Shown: positions 45,736 through 57,036, counted from the stretch's first letter. The stretch: DNA of 64,000 nt from Lepturacanthus savala (GCA_030544235.1 CM060470.1:19904356-19968355), one strand, 5' to 3'. Notes: generated from the letters alone by a model not told the origin. Made by a program: numbers and translations.

Positions 45736-46540
45736 TGCAAAAAAATCAAACTAAGAGGTTTATAGTCTTTAAAGGTTGTTCTTTAAAGTAGAGTCTAAGA
45801 ACCCTTTATAAGACTTAAGGAACCAGTTACTGGAGATAAAATGTTTGAGGATCAAAAGAAGAGAATATTTGGATCCTCTAAAGACTTAAGGAATCAAGAT
45901 GTTGGGACTAAATAAATTGCTAATACAAAAATCAAGGAACCACTAAATGCTGAATTATAGTTCTGCATTGAATTGACAAGCACCTCCGCAGAAATCACAG
46001 CAACGCTGACCACAACAGCTGTATTTGGTCAGCTTGTCCTGTCTTTTAATCATCAGCTTATCAGCCGACAAACACAGACAGTTCAACTGGTTAATTAGTT
46101 GTCTCCTCCAATGTCTGTTTTCTTTTGGCATTGCAGGAATTTCAGTAAAAGTTCTGTGGTTTAAACAGTTATTAGTTCCTACTTAGCTCAGACAACAAGA
46201 AGAAGCCAAAAGGAAGTCGTAGAAACACCACCTAGTGGTTTGACGGTGTAACTACAGAGCAACAGACAGCAGCACACGTCATAAATGTTCACAGCGTCGG
46301 GTACATACATATGTTCTGCATAGATTTGATGCAGAACCATAAATCACACTAGAGTTAAAGAATCCATATTGAAGCTAAATAACTCTACAAGAGATGAGAA
46401 CCCTTTTTAGACTAAAAAATAACCATCAGAAAAGCCAAAGGAAACCCTGTAAGAATTAAGACATAAAAGCTCGAGGACTACCTCTTAAGACTCTGGGAAA
46501 CATTTTAAGATTTAAAGTACCTCTGAAAAAGGCACAGATT

Positions 46541-46800
46541 AGATTCGATTAGATTAGATTATATAGGACTTTATTGATCCTTTGGGAGGTTCCCTCCGAG
46601 AAATTGAAACTCCAAAACGTCACATACAGCACTGTTATAAAACTATAGACACACAAACAGAAGAGCAATATGTAAACAAAAAAACACCCTAAATACCAAC
46701 ACCAACAAAATAAATAGATAACAATCAAAATAAAAGCAAATGCCTATACAAACGTTGTTATTGCTACATGGTTATTGTAAAGTGCACATGGTATGAGGTA
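46541..46800. mobile_element. Retroelement remnant with TTTATTGATCC end
   Basis: GACTTTATTGATCCTTTGGGAGGTTCCCTCCGAGAAATTG followed by an A/C-rich stretch and AAAGTGCACATGGTATGAG. The TTTATTGATCC...GGAAATT motif is a recurrent end sequence of teleost non-LTR elements. Family not determined. The rest of the intron (45736-47280) is AT-rich with no exon seen. Confidence 0.45.
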
Positions 46801-47280
46801 GGTGAGTAGATAATTGCACATGAAAAATATAAATAAATTACACATGGTTACCTATTCTGTGTACATTAATTTATACATTATTATGAATTATATAAATATC
46901 AAAATATAAATCTATAAATATTGTAATACAAGTAATAAGATACAAGTTGATATTAAAAAGAAAGGTTATAATAATGATAATATAATATTGAAAATATATA
47001 ATATTCTACATGACTAGAAAAGTTATATATAGTAGAAGCATATACATACATATATCCTTGTGCGTGTGTGACATATACTATTGTAGATTGTTATAGTTAT
47101 TGTTGTATGATTATATAGTGATTCAAAGGTTACATGTTAACAGGTTCCTGTCTATTATTTTTTTATTCCTGTTTAATCCATAACAGTTAGGGGGCTCTAG
47201 AAACAGACAATTGAAGAACTGAAGCACTTCACAAGAGTTAGGCAGCTCCTGATAAAGTCATCTTTGTTTTTATGTCACAG

Positions 47281-47378
47281 CTCCACATGTTGAATTCTCA
47301 AAGCCGCTTCATGATGTCGAGGTCAAAGAGAAGGAATCTGCCAGGTTTGAATGTGAAGTGTCCAGAGAAGACGTGAAA
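47281..47378 (+). CDS. ttn: Titin split Ig domain, first part
   Basis: 98 bp, acceptor TATGTCACAG, donor GTGAAA|GTGAGC, phase 1 to 0. H-V-E-F-S-K-P-L-H-D-V-E-V, F-E-C-E-V-S-R-E-D-V-K. The split falls just before the core Trp, earlier than in the S-type pairs. Confidence 0.88.
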
Positions 47379-47475
47379 GTGAGCAGCAGCTTCATTCATT
47401 ACTAACATGAACATCAGTAACATCAGTGATATGTATGGTTATTTAACCTCTCTGATGTCTCCTGCTGTCCTGCAG

Positions 47476-47644
47476 GTCCGCTGGTTTAAGGAAGGAAGTG
47501 AAATCAGAAAGGGGAAGAAGTACGAAATTCTCGCCGAAGGTCGTAAACACACCCTCATCATCCATAAGTCTGTGTTTGATGATGAGGCTGAATATGAATG
47601 TGATGCCAAGACGGCCAAATCCTCCGGCATGCTCACTGTCGTTG
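47476..47644 (+). CDS. ttn: Titin split Ig domain, second part
   Basis: 169 bp, acceptor CTGTCCTGCAG, donor GTCGTTG|GTAAGT, phase 0 to 1. V-R-W-F-K-E-G-S-E-I-R-K-G-K-K-Y, D-E-A-E-Y-E-C-D-A-K. With 47281-47378 it makes 267 bp. Confidence 0.93.
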
Positions 47645-47762
47645 GTAAGTAAAGAAGAAAAGTATGAAAAATTAATACTCTGTTTCATATTGCTTTACCA
47701 CAGCTTCCCGAAGACATAACTGTTGGTCTGAGAGCATTTTCACTACTACTAGATTACATTAG

Positions 47763-48186
47763 ATTAATATATTGATTACTGAAATGGTTAATCCACTATT
47801 TGTTTGCTTCATAAAATGATGTAAAATGTCAATCAGTGGTTTCCAAAGCCGAACATTCTTCCCACTATGTCTTTTTTTGTCCAGACCAACAGTCCACAAC
47901 ACAAAAGTCATCAGTTTACTATTATAGACGACTAAAGAAACAGAAAATAAACAGATTTGAAAAATTGGAACCAGAAAATTTGTTCATTTTCTTAAAATGA
48001 CTCAAATTGTTTATTAACACAGTTGACCATTAATCAAATGGTTGGCAACTAATCAATTGATCAACAAATTTTTTGTCGATATTCTTCTGAAAAATGACTC
48101 ATATCCATTGATTGATTTTTTTAAATAGTTGGAATTTAATGTAATCGTTGGCAACTAATCGAGTAAACAACAAATCGTGCACCTCT
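47763..48186 (-). repeat. Dispersed teleost repeat, copy 2 (inverse of copy 1)
   Basis: In the intron 47645-48371. Landmarks are GGTTAATCCACTATTTGTTT, CAATCAGTGGTTTCCAAAGC, TTTTTTTGTCCAGACCAAC, AAAAGTCATCAGTTTACTAT and repeated ATCAATTGATC. These are the reverse complements of landmarks at 38215-38490. Confidence 0.65.
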
Positions 48187-48371
48187 AGATGCATCATAAT
48201 TATATAACTGTAATCGTGTTGTTATTCTCAGAATATTGCCCTTCCCCCAGGCTCTGTATTTTTATCTTTGTATTTATATCTTTTCCACTGACTGAATTTA
48301 GCTTCATAAGGTCAAACCTTGCAAACTCACTGTTATCACAGTTCAGATCTAACTGTGGCTTCTCTTCACAG

Positions 48372-48641
48372 AGGAGGAGTCGAGGTTCATCAAGAATCTG
48401 TCTAACGTGGAAGGAACAGAGACGGACAGCGTGAAGCTGATTTGTGAAGTGTCCAAACCCAGTGCTGATGTCATTTGGTACAAAGGAGATGAGGAGCTAC
48501 CAGAGGGCGGCCGCCATGAGCAGATTGTGGACGGGAAGAGGAGAATCCTTATCATCCAGGACCTGAAGATGGCCGACGCCGGAGAGTATAACTGCAGACT
48601 GAGTCCACAAATCAGAACCTCCGGAAACCTCAAGATTAACG
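48372..48641 (+). CDS. ttn: Titin Ig domain
   Basis: 270 bp, acceptor TTCTCTTCACAG, donor ATTAACG|GTATGA. L-I-C-E-V-S-K-P, V-I-W-Y-K-G-D-E-E-L, D-A-G-E-Y-N-C-R-L. Confidence 0.94.
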
Positions 48642-48824
48642 GTATGAAGATATACCATAAAAACATGACTTATGTTGATTGGCTGACAACACACATAAGG
48701 TACTTACCTTTTAAGGTACTCATACTTGACTTGAGTATTTCCATGTGATTATATATTTATATAATATATAATAATAGTTATATGTTTATACATCCTTCCA
48801 TTACATTTATCTAAAGCTTTAGTA

Positions 48825-48920
48825 ATACTAGTAGTGGTGGTTGTATAAGTAGTAGTAGTAGTCGTGATGGTTGTATAAATAGTAGTAGTCGTGATGGTTG
48901 TAGTAATAGTAGTAGTGAAA
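48825..48920 (+). repeat. GTA-rich simple repeat
   Basis: Runs of (AGT)n and two copies of AGTAGTCGTGATGGTTGTA with variants, in the intron 48642-49138. Confidence 0.8.
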
Positions 48921-49138
48921 AATTTAGAGAAATAGTCCAGAAAGTGAAACAAATTAGTGAATCAGAACTTTGTTTGGTCCTCTTTCTTCTCCATTAATTA
49001 TTCATCAAATTTGCGATGGAGTATTTTTGCTGTATTGGTATTTTAATAAAGAACTCTTCTTCCAATCTGCTGCAGATGGTTCAAACAACATTTCCACAGG
49101 AGCTCTTTAACCTCTGGTGTCTGATCTTGTGTTTCTAG

Positions 49139-49405
49139 AATTGGCAGCTGAGTTCATCTCCAGGCCCCAGAGCCAGGAGGTGGTGGAGGGCAACAAGGCC
49201 GAATTCAGCTGCACCATCTCCAAAGAAACCTATGAAGTCAAATGGCTGAGAAACGACAAAGAGCTGGAGCAGGGAGACAAGTACCAGATGGTCAGCGATG
49301 GTAAGAAAAGGAAGCTGGTCATCAAGGACTGCGAGCTCAAAGACGAGGGTGGATACGTAGTGAAGATCGGCACCACCAGAGTCAGCGCCGACCTCACCGT
49401 GCTCG
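49139..49405 (+). CDS. ttn: Titin Ig domain, F-strand Cys absent
   Basis: 267 bp, acceptor TGTGTTTCTAG, donor GTGCTCG|GTAAGC. F-S-C-T-I-S-K-E, V-K-W-L-R-N-D-K-E-L, D-E-G-G-Y-V-V-K-I. The 371-bp intron after it shows nothing recognisable. Confidence 0.93.
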
Positions 49406-49776
49406 GTAAGCTCCGGAAAACACAGCAAGAAAACACTAGTGTAGGGGAGCAGGTGGTTAATTTATACAAACTCAACGCAACCATTAAAAACACTGACGCA
49501 TTCTGAGTGGAGGACAATTGTACAGATTTGCAAGAAGAGGAAAAACACATGGTAGGAAGGATAAACACAGAAATACTGCAAAAGTCAAGATTACCTCAAA
49601 ATTAAAAGTTCCATTTTAAGAAATATTCTGTTTCAGCTTTTAGCTTCCTACCTATGAATACTCTATGAGTTATTGGTTTTTAACATCTTTTTGATTAGTT
49701 AGTAATTTTTATTAAACAAATCTTGGATCATGTGAACAGTAAGGTTCTCATTTCACTCTCTGATCTGCATCAACAG

Positions 49777-50055
49777 AAAAATTAAAGATCATCACACCGC
49801 TGAAGGACACCGAAGGAAAAGAAGGTCAGGAGGTCGTCCTGAACTGCGAGGTGAACACTGAAGGAGCAAAGGCCAAGTGGCTGAAGAACGATGAGACCAT
49901 TTTCGAGAGCAGCAAGTACGTGTTGGCCCAGAGAGACAACGTCTTCTCCCTGAGGATCAGAGATGCCCAGAAGGGAGACGAGTCCAACTACAGCATCAAC
50001 CTGACCAATCAGAGAGGAGAACAGGCCAAAAGTTCCTGCAACCTCACTGTCAAAG
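49777..50055 (+). CDS. ttn: Titin Ig domain
   Basis: 279 bp, acceptor GCATCAACAG, donor GTCAAAG|GTCAGT. L-N-C-E-V-N-T-E-G, A-K-W-L-K-N-D-E-T, D-E-S-N-Y-S-I-N-L. Confidence 0.93.
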
Positions 50056-50146
50056 GTCAGTTTTTCACAGATATATGTTCATATGTAACAAATTAGCTAA
50101 ATTCAGATATTGAATTTTAACATGTTTGTGTTGTGACGTTGCTCAG

Positions 50147-50555
50147 AGGAGAGTCTGAGGATTGTGGTTCCTCTGGAGGACATCGACACTCAGGAGAAGA
50201 AGACAGTCAGCTTCAGCTGTAAGGTCAACAGACCCAACGCCAAGCTGAAGTGGATGAAGGCTGGCGAAGAGATTGTCTTCAACAAACACATTGTCTACAG
50301 AGTGGACAAAGACAAGCACACTATCACTATTAAAGACTGCACACTGACCGACGAAGGCGAGTACACTGCCGTGGCCGGAGACAGCAAATCCACAGCCGAG
50401 CTGATCATCAGCGAGGCACCGACAGACTTCAGCATGCAGCTGAAGGACCAAACCATCACAGAGTTTGATGACGCAGAGTTCACCTGCAAACTGACCAAAG
50501 AGAAGGCTGACGTCAGGTGGTACAGAAACGGACGTGAGATCAGAGAAGGACCAAG
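50147..50555 (+). CDS. ttn: Titin exon with one and a half Ig domains
   Basis: 409 bp, acceptor GACGTTGCTCAG, donor GGACCAAG|GTAGGT, phase 1 to 2. First a complete Ig (F-S-C-K-V-N-R-P, L-K-W-M-K-A-G-E-E, D-E-G-E-Y-T-A-V-A). After the short linker S-E-A-P-T-D-F come strands A-C of the next Ig (F-T-C-K-L-T-K-E, V-R-W-Y-R-N-G-R-E-I). The fusion of a domain and a half in one exon, with a phase-2 end, differs from the neighbouring exons. The 893-bp intron after it shows nothing recognisable. Confidence 0.93.
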
Positions 50556-51448
50556 GTAGGTCATCGCCGTTTTGAACTTCACTAGGCCCTCCATCTTTTT
50601 TTTTTTTTTTGTGAAATTGCAAGACAACTGAAAACAACACAAAGTATTTATTTGTGAGAGTAGGAAGTATACTGTACAGATGGTGCACTACCTACTGCGC
50701 CACCATGTTACCCTGAGATTAATGTGATAATGTAACATAATAATAATGTAATGTAACAATAATATGTATAATAATATGTGACTACTGATGCTTCTTCTGA
50801 TGCTGCTGAGCTGCATTCAGACCAAAAGCTGTGTATGTGTGATTCGGCATGGATTAGGTCAGTTTTTGTTTAGAATAGTTACTCGTTAACAGATAAGACC
50901 GTTCATACCGCATTGTGCTCTGTGTGGTAACATGGCTGTACCTCCCCTGCACTGCAACTAGAGAAGAGAATTTTTTTCAATTTTTCTGCAAAGATCATGA
51001 GCAGGATGAGCGTCAGGGAACACGCCACACTCAAACTGCACATGAACCGCGACCTCTCCAAGCTGCACACGCTCAAATGCAGTCTGAATGCAGTCACCTT
51101 TTTTTCTTCTCCACCTCAGTCCTGACTGCAAATGACATTAAAAAACAACCTCAGAAATTCACCGTCCTACAGAGCACTTAATTGTTGTAAATGTTGTAAA
51201 AGTGTCCTGACTGATGACATGGTGACCTACAAACAGTTTGTGTTGTTTGATATGTTAACTGCATTAAAATGAATTCCTATTTTTATAGCGTTCTTTACTT
51301 TGTAATTAATTACCACGTTAATGTCCCACCCCATTTCCACCTTAAGTATAAAGTGCACAAATCGAGAATGTATTTTGTTTCTGGATTTATGTGAATTGCA
51401 TTCACTGAAAAAGCTCAATTATGATGATGATAATATCATTTTATTCAG

Positions 51449-51573
51449 ATACACATTTGAAAAAGACGGAAAGATGTGCACTTTGCGTATCAAGGAGTGC
51501 AGACCAGACGACGAGTGTGAATATGCTTGTGGTGTGGATGAGAAGAGATCCCGAGCCAGGCTCTTCGTTGAGG
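51449..51573 (+). CDS. ttn: Titin split Ig domain, second half
   Basis: 125 bp, acceptor TTTTATTCAG, donor GTTGAGG|GTAAGT, phase 2 to 1. Y-T-F-E-K-D-G-K-M-C-T-L-R-I and D-E-C-E-Y-A-C-G-V complete the Ig begun in the previous exon. Confidence 0.92.
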
Positions 51574-51659
51574 GTAAGTTCAATGAAGAAGTTTACTGTA
51601 GGAGATTTTTTGTGTTCTTTTTGTGTCTGTCTCTCTCTGATTATGTTTCTGTCCTGCAG

Positions 51660-51926
51660 AGACTCCGGTGGAGATCATCAGACCCCCACAAAATGTGTTC
51701 TCACCTCCCGAGTCAGATGTTATGTTTGAGGTGGAGCTCAACAAGGACAGAGTGGAGGTGAAGTGGCTGAGAAACAACATGACGGTCGTCCAGGGAGACA
51801 AATACCAGATGATGACAGAGGGTAAAATCCACAGACTACAGGTGTGTGAGATCAGACCTCGAGACCAAGGAGAATACAGAGTAACCGTCAAGGACAAAGA
51901 CGCTAAAGCCAAGCTGGAGCTGGCAG
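51660..51926 (+). CDS. ttn: Titin Ig domain
   Basis: 267 bp, acceptor TCTGTCCTGCAG, donor CTGGCAG|GTAGGA. F-E-V-E-L-N-K-D-R, V-K-W-L-R-N-N-M, D-Q-G-E-Y-R-V-T-V. No core disulphide. The 720-bp AT-rich intron after it shows nothing recognisable. Confidence 0.93.
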
Positions 51927-52646
51927 GTAGGAGTTAAACTAGTAGTTAAATGTTTAAGATACTTTAACTCCCCAGATTATTTTGCAAAATAAAATATTTT
52001 TTATTTAAAGCTAATTTGAATTTAAATAGTCTATAATAGTTAAATGGCTAAAAATATTCTCTAAAGGCAAATTCTTTTTTTAAAAAAAATAATAGCTTTA
52101 AATCTGCAAAAAAGAAAAAAATATATATAAATGGGGAATATGTTCAATGTAAGAATGGAATTACATAAAAATGTAGACACTTTATGCTTATACTGATGTA
52201 CTCTGCTGTAATCTGATTCAGACTATCAAGAGGATCCTCTGCCTTTTTTGTTTGTTTTCTTTGTTTGTATGTTGTAAGATGACTGACATGTAATCTTGTC
52301 TGATTTAGAAAAAAACTGAATAAGAAATTCAATTTTAAAATATTAAAAGTCACAAAATTCTGGTTGTTATGATAAATTTTAAATTCCAGATTCATTTCCA
52401 TTTAAATATTAATCGTACACAGACAGACATTAATTTCTTTAAACTCTGGAATGTAAATCAAATTCAAGTTAACTTTATTTAACAAAGATCTGCAAAAGCA
52501 AAAATCTGAATAAACACATTGTGTTGGTAGGTTGTGAATATCACATTATTCTCTGAGCTGATAAACTACCAGAACAAATAAAACAACTAATGGACATCCA
52601 GGTGTTCTTGCCTCCATGACAACCTCTCCCCTCTCTCCTCCTGCAG

Positions 52647-52916
52647 CGGTGCCCCAGATTAAAACCACAGATCAGAGCTACGTCACAGATGCTGGGAAGC
52701 CCATCACTATGGCCGTCCCCTACAGCGCCTACCCCAAAGCTGAGGCTGACTGGATGTATGACAACACGAGTCTGCCCAAGGACAACATCAACACTTCCAC
52801 CGACCGCACTGAGTACCGCCTGAAGGACCCCAAGAAGAGTGACGAGGGCCGCTACAAGGTCATCATCAAGAACAAACACGGAGAGGGAGAAGCCTTTATC
52901 AGCCTGGATGTCATCG
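52647..52916 (+). CDS. ttn: Titin Ig domain at the I-band/A-band junction
   Basis: 270 bp, acceptor CTCCTCCTGCAG, donor GTCATCG|GTAATG. A-D-W-M-Y-D-N, T-E-Y-R-L-K-D-P-K-K-S-D-E-G-R-Y-K-V. The sequence style (A-G-K-P-I-T-M-A-V-P-Y, N-K-H-G-E-G-E-A) is that of A-band Ig domains, and the next exon is FnIII, so this is the last Ig before the thick-filament repeats. The 381-bp intron after it shows nothing recognisable. Confidence 0.94.
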
Positions 52917-53297
52917 GTAATGTTTGTTATCATATTACTCGAATACACACCAAAACTAAGTCAGCTAGACAAGTCGAAATACCACAGGTTTTTCTTATAT
53001 TTCCTATATATATCTTCCTATATTCACTTTTAGCCAGTTTCAGTCACAATGTTCTGTTTGTGTTGTGTCAGCCAGACTGAGAACGTAGTAGAACAAAATA
53101 GAGCCTAAAGCTTAAAGTTTGCTAGAAAAGGTGCAATACAATCCTCCTGCTTCACATGTTGATTTTGACAAGGAATTTTAATTTAGTCTTAGTCACTTAC
53201 ATGAAAATGATGTTGTCACATTTTATTCATTTTGTTCATATTAATCATGCCCATGTCATATTTATGATTAAATATTTCTTCCACATTCCATCTCCAG

Positions 53298-53597
53298 ATG
53301 TCCCAGGACCTGTGAAGCACCTGCAGGTAGTTGACACCGCCGATGGCGAGGTGAGCCTGGCGTGGGAGGAGCCTGAGAGTGATGGAGGCAGCAAGGTCAT
53401 CGGATACGTGGTGGAGAGACGTGACGTGAAACGCAAGACCTGGACGCTGGCCACCGACCACGCAGAAAGCCCAGAGTACACAGTGACTGGACTCCAGAAG
53501 GACTCCCTGTACCTGTTCAGGGTGTGCGCTCGCAACAGAGTCGGCAGCGGACCCAACGTAGAGACCGACAAACCCGTACAGGCCAAGAACAAGTTTG
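53298..53597 (+). CDS. ttn: Titin FnIII domain (first of the A-band part)
   Basis: 300 bp, acceptor TTCCATCTCCAG, donor AAGTTTG|GTGAGG. V-P-G-P-V, L-A-W-E-E-P-E-S-D-G-G-S, I-G-Y-V-V-E-R-R-D, Y-L-F-R-V-C-A-R-N-R-V-G. Confidence 0.96.
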
Positions 53598-53764
53598 GTG
53601 AGGAGGAGTTTGCATCACGTGGCCTGTTTTAAAAGTGTTTTCTCTCAAAAGGTTAAAATGGTGTATTCACACTTCATAAGCTATGATGCTTTACTGAAAC
53701 AGAAAAAATGTGAAAAATTGGCCCATGATTGGAACCACAATGCCCATTTTACAGAGAGAAAACA

Positions 53765-54294
53765 TACTCTACTGTTCAAAAGTTTGGGGTTACATAGAAA
53801 TGTCCTTATTTTTGAAAGAAAAGCACAGTTTTTTGCAATGAAGATAAGTTTAAACTAATCATAAATACACTCTATACATTGCTAATGTGGTAAATGACTA
53901 TTCAAGCTGCAAATGTCTGGTTTCTGGTGCAATATCTATATAGGTGTATAAAGACCCATTTGCATCAACTATCACTCCAGTGTTCTGTACAATATGTTTA
54001 CTTGTTGCATCAGAAGGCTAATGGATGATTAGAAAACCCTTGTGCAATCATGTTAGCACAGCTGAAAACCCTTTAGCTGGTTAGAGAAGCTATAGAACTG
54101 ACCTTCCTTTGATGAAAGCAAAGTTTAAAGGAAAAAAAATATTATTTCAAATACAAATCTTTATTTCTAACCTTGACAATGTCTTGACTATATTTTCTAT
54201 TAATTTTACAACTCATGGTAGTAAATAAGAGCGTGACCTTTTATGGAAAACACAAAATTGTCTGGGTGACCCCAAACTTTTGAACAGTAGTGTA
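53765..54294. mobile_element. Tc1/mariner-like MITE, about 530 bp, with terminal inverted repeats
   Basis: Left end TACTCTACTGTTCAAAAGTT-TGGGGT, right end ACCCCAAACTTTTGAACAGT-AGTGTA: inverted repeats of about 25 bp with a flanking TA at each side. The interior (GCACAGTTTTTTGCAATGAA; AGAAGGCTAATGGATGATTA; GTTAGCACAGCTGAAAACCC) matches a non-autonomous DNA element I recognise as widespread in fish. No transposase reading frame is present. It fills most of the intron 53598-54390. Confidence 0.85.
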
Positions 54295-54390
54295 AGAGGT
54301 GCTTCATAAACACGTTCCACCAATTTCCCCAAACCATCAGAGCATTGATCTCAGTTCACTGAATTCTCTTCTGTGTATCTTTGTTTCCAG

Positions 54391-54693
54391 ATGTTCCCGA
54401 GGCTCCACTGAACGTGATTGTCGGAAATGTCACTAAGTTCGGCTGCACCGTCTCCTGGGAGCCTCCCGAGTCAGATGGCGGCTCTCCCATCACCTCTTAT
54501 GTCATCGAGCTGCGCGACAGGACGTCGGTCAAGTGGACTCCAGTGCAGGTGACCAAAGAGGTCGAGCTCAGCGCCATTGTCAATGATGTCATTGAGAACA
54601 AAGAGTACATCTTCAGGGTCAGAGCTCAGAACAAGGCTGGCCCCGGCAAACCCAGTGCCGCTTCCCAGCCCGTCAAGATTATGGACCCCATCG
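54391..54693 (+). CDS. ttn: Titin FnIII domain
   Basis: 303 bp, acceptor TTTGTTTCCAG, donor CCCATCG|GTGAGT. V-P-E-A-P, V-S-W-E-P-P-E-S-D-G-G-S-P-I, Y-V-I-E-L-R-D, Y-I-F-R-V-R-A-Q-N-K-A-G. Confidence 0.96.
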
Positions 54694-54799
54694 GTGAGTC
54701 CAGCTAAAACAAGGAATTCTGTTTTCTGTTATGAATGGTTAATTTATATTCTCCCTCTGAACCTGTGTTATTGAACTGTATCACGTCTGTCCCCTGCAG

Positions 54800-54987
54800 A
54801 GTGCCCCAGTCCTCCTCTGAACCTCGTCGGTGAGGACCAGAACAAGCACTCGGTGCAGCTCACCTGGGAGACTCCTCTGAGCAACGGAGGCAGCATGATC
54901 ACCGGATACATCATTGAGCGCTGTGAAGACGGAACTGACAAGTGGCTGCGCTGCAACGCTCGTCTCTGCCCTGACCTCCTCTACAAG
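54800..54987 (+). CDS. ttn: Titin split FnIII domain, first part
   Basis: 188 bp, acceptor TCCCCTGCAG, donor CTACAAG|GTAAAG, phase 1 to 0. L-T-W-E-T-P-L-S-N-G-G-S, I-T-G-Y-I-I-E-R-C. The usual D-G-G is N-G-G here. Confidence 0.94.
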
Positions 54988-55205
54988 GTAAAGTAATCAA
55001 AAACTCTGAAATAATACTTTAAATCAATGCATGCTTGAAGGTAATAAAAGTTTTCTAAAACCTCATAGAGGAGTAATTTGCTTCTAGACTAAACTGCAGA
55101 ATTAATGCTTTACCTTTGTCAGGTGTTTTCTTTAAATTGTGTTCACTCACACTCACTCAGTTTCTTTGTTTTTCAATATGTTAAATTTGTCACTTGTTGT
55201 TTCAG

Positions 55206-55320
55206 GTCACTGGTCTGAAATTTGGAAAAAAGTACAACTACAGAGTTATGGCTGAAAATGCCGCTGGAATGTCTCAACCATCAAACGTCATTGGACCACT
55301 ACTGGCTGACGATCCACATA
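55206..55320 (+). CDS. ttn: Titin split FnIII domain, second part
   Basis: 115 bp, acceptor TGTTGTTTCAG, donor CCACATA|GTGAGA, phase 0 to 1. V-T-G-L-K-F-G-K-K-Y-N-Y-R-V-M-A-E-N-A-A. Confidence 0.94.
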
Positions 55321-55439
55321 GTGAGACGTGTTTTTATTGTCAATGAGTTTTCATTATTTTGTATTGTGAGTTTATAATGCTCATGTCATAAAGATGCCAT
55401 CTTGAGAACATTTTTCTGACCCCTTTCTCCTGTCTCCAG

Positions 55440-55727
55440 TCGGTCCAACTCTTGACCTGAGTGCCTTCAAAGACGGCCTGGAGGTGATTGTCCCTCAGCC
55501 TCTCACCATCAGAGTCCCCATCACTGGATACCCCACCCCCACTGCCAAATGGACATACGGAGAGAAGGAACTGACCACAGAGGACGAGCGCATCACCCTG
55601 ACGACGAAGTCCACTTTCGTAGAACTCCTCGTCACACCAAGTGTTCGTCCAGACAAAGGGACATATGCCCTGGAGCTGGAAAATGACGTCACGTCTGTGT
55701 CGGGCGAGATTGACGTCAACGTTATTG
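55440..55727 (+). CDS. ttn: Titin A-band Ig domain
   Basis: 288 bp, acceptor CCTGTCTCCAG, donor GTTATTG|GTAAAA. P-I-T-G-Y-P-T-P-T-A-K-W-T-Y-G, D-K-G-T-Y-A-L-E-L, typical A-band Ig with the P-x-P before the Trp. Confidence 0.95.
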
Positions 55728-55844
55728 GTAAAACAACAGGAAATATTTCACTACAGAGAAAATATAAAGCAGTTTGTGATGAAAAAAAACTTTTTTTGCG
55801 TTAATGTTGTGGTTTCTTACTGTAAATCTGTCTGTGTACTCCAG

Positions 55845-55996
55845 CGGCGCCCAGCGCTCCAAAGGATTTCAAGGTCGTGGAAGTGACCCGGCAGCACGTC
55901 CACCTGAGCTGGGAGGCACCGGAGCACGACGGAGGAAGTCCTCTGACCGGCTACCAGGTGGAGAAACGGGATATTACCCGCAAGACCTGGGTCAAG
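55845..55996 (+). CDS. ttn: Titin split FnIII domain, first part
   Basis: 152 bp, acceptor TGTGTACTCCAG, donor GTCAAG|GTATGG, phase 1 to 0. L-S-W-E-A-P-E-H-D-G-G-S-P-L, G-Y-Q-V-E-K-R-D-I. Confidence 0.95.
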
Positions 55997-56193
55997 GTAT
56001 GGCAGTAACATCCACCTGCTTAACATAGTGTCTATTTTATCATCTGTAATCCTTATTTTAACTATAGACATTTATCTTAGTCTCATGTAGAAATGCTTAT
56101 GTAGGTCAGTCACAAAACTGACATTTGGTGTAACCATAAAAAATTGATACCAGATAGTTAGTCTTAAAAAAGTTTTAAAAAATTAAAAAAAAC

Positions 56194-56480
56194 ATGCTAT
56201 CAACAAGTTTGCATGTTCTCCTGTGTCTGCGTTGGTTCTCTCCGGGTTCTCTGGCTTTTTCCCACAGTCCAAAATCGTGCTGAGGTAAATTGGTGATACT
56301 AAATTGCCCATAAATGTGAGTGTGTGACTGAATGGTGTGTGTGCCTCATGATAGACTGGCATTCATCTGGGGTGTATCCCTGCCTCTCACCTGTAATGGG
56401 ATTGCCTCCAGCAGACCCCTGGGACCCTAATGAGTGGGTATAGAAGATGAATGAATGAATGAATGCTATCAACAAGTTTG
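56194..56480 (+). mobile_element. 5'-truncated L2-type LINE tail with 18-bp target site duplication
   Basis: Body 56212-56462: CATGTTCTCCTGTGTCTGCG, GGTTCTCTCCGGGTTCTCTG, CCCACAGTCCAAA, AAATTGCCCATAAATGTGAG, GATAGACTGGC, GGGTGTATCCCTGCCTCTC, GCCTCCAGCAGACCCCTGGG, then an (ATGA)n tail. This is the 3' end of vertebrate L2/Maui-type LINEs. It is flanked by perfect copies of ATGCTATCAACAAGTTTG at 56194-56211 and 56463-56480. Confidence 0.9.
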
Positions 56481-56888
56481 ATATTCTAGGTGGATTTGAT
56501 ATTTATCATTCTTTTTCGGTTTCTTTTCCAAGTCACACAAAATCATGATTTTTGTAAAAAAAAAAAAAAAAATGATACAAATGCATAAACAAACATAACC
56601 ACACAATGTACATTTAGAGAGACCTAATAAATGCTTCTTAAAACTGTATTTTAAAAAGTTTTTGACTTTCTCATCTTTCTAATCATTATTTGTCACTGAC
56701 TCATACAAGAGAAATACACTGCAGCTGGTCTCCTAAATAATATTATCTTAAAATATCCTATATCCTAAAATATAAAAAAAATTTTTACATTTAATGCATA
56801 TTAATTCATAAGAATAACCAAAAACAAATAAAGCATAGTGAGAACTCTTCTGCTGTCTGACAGTAACTCTGAGTTTTCTGTCACTCAG

Positions 56889-57036
56889 GTGGTCTCAGGA
56901 ATCCAGGACCAGGAGTTCACAGTCACAGACGTGATTGAGGGGAAGGAGTATCTGTTCAGGGTCACCGCATGCAACAAGTGCGGACCAGGCGAGCCGGCCT
57001 ACATTGAGGACCCCATCAATGTTTCCTCCCCTGCAA
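56889..57036 (+). CDS. ttn: Titin split FnIII domain, second part
   Basis: 148 bp, acceptor TCTGTCACTCAG, donor CCTGCAA|GTGAGT, phase 0 to 1. Y-L-F-R-V-T-A-C-N-K-C-G-P-G-E-P. The splitting intron (55997-56888) holds the LINE insertion. Confidence 0.94.
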
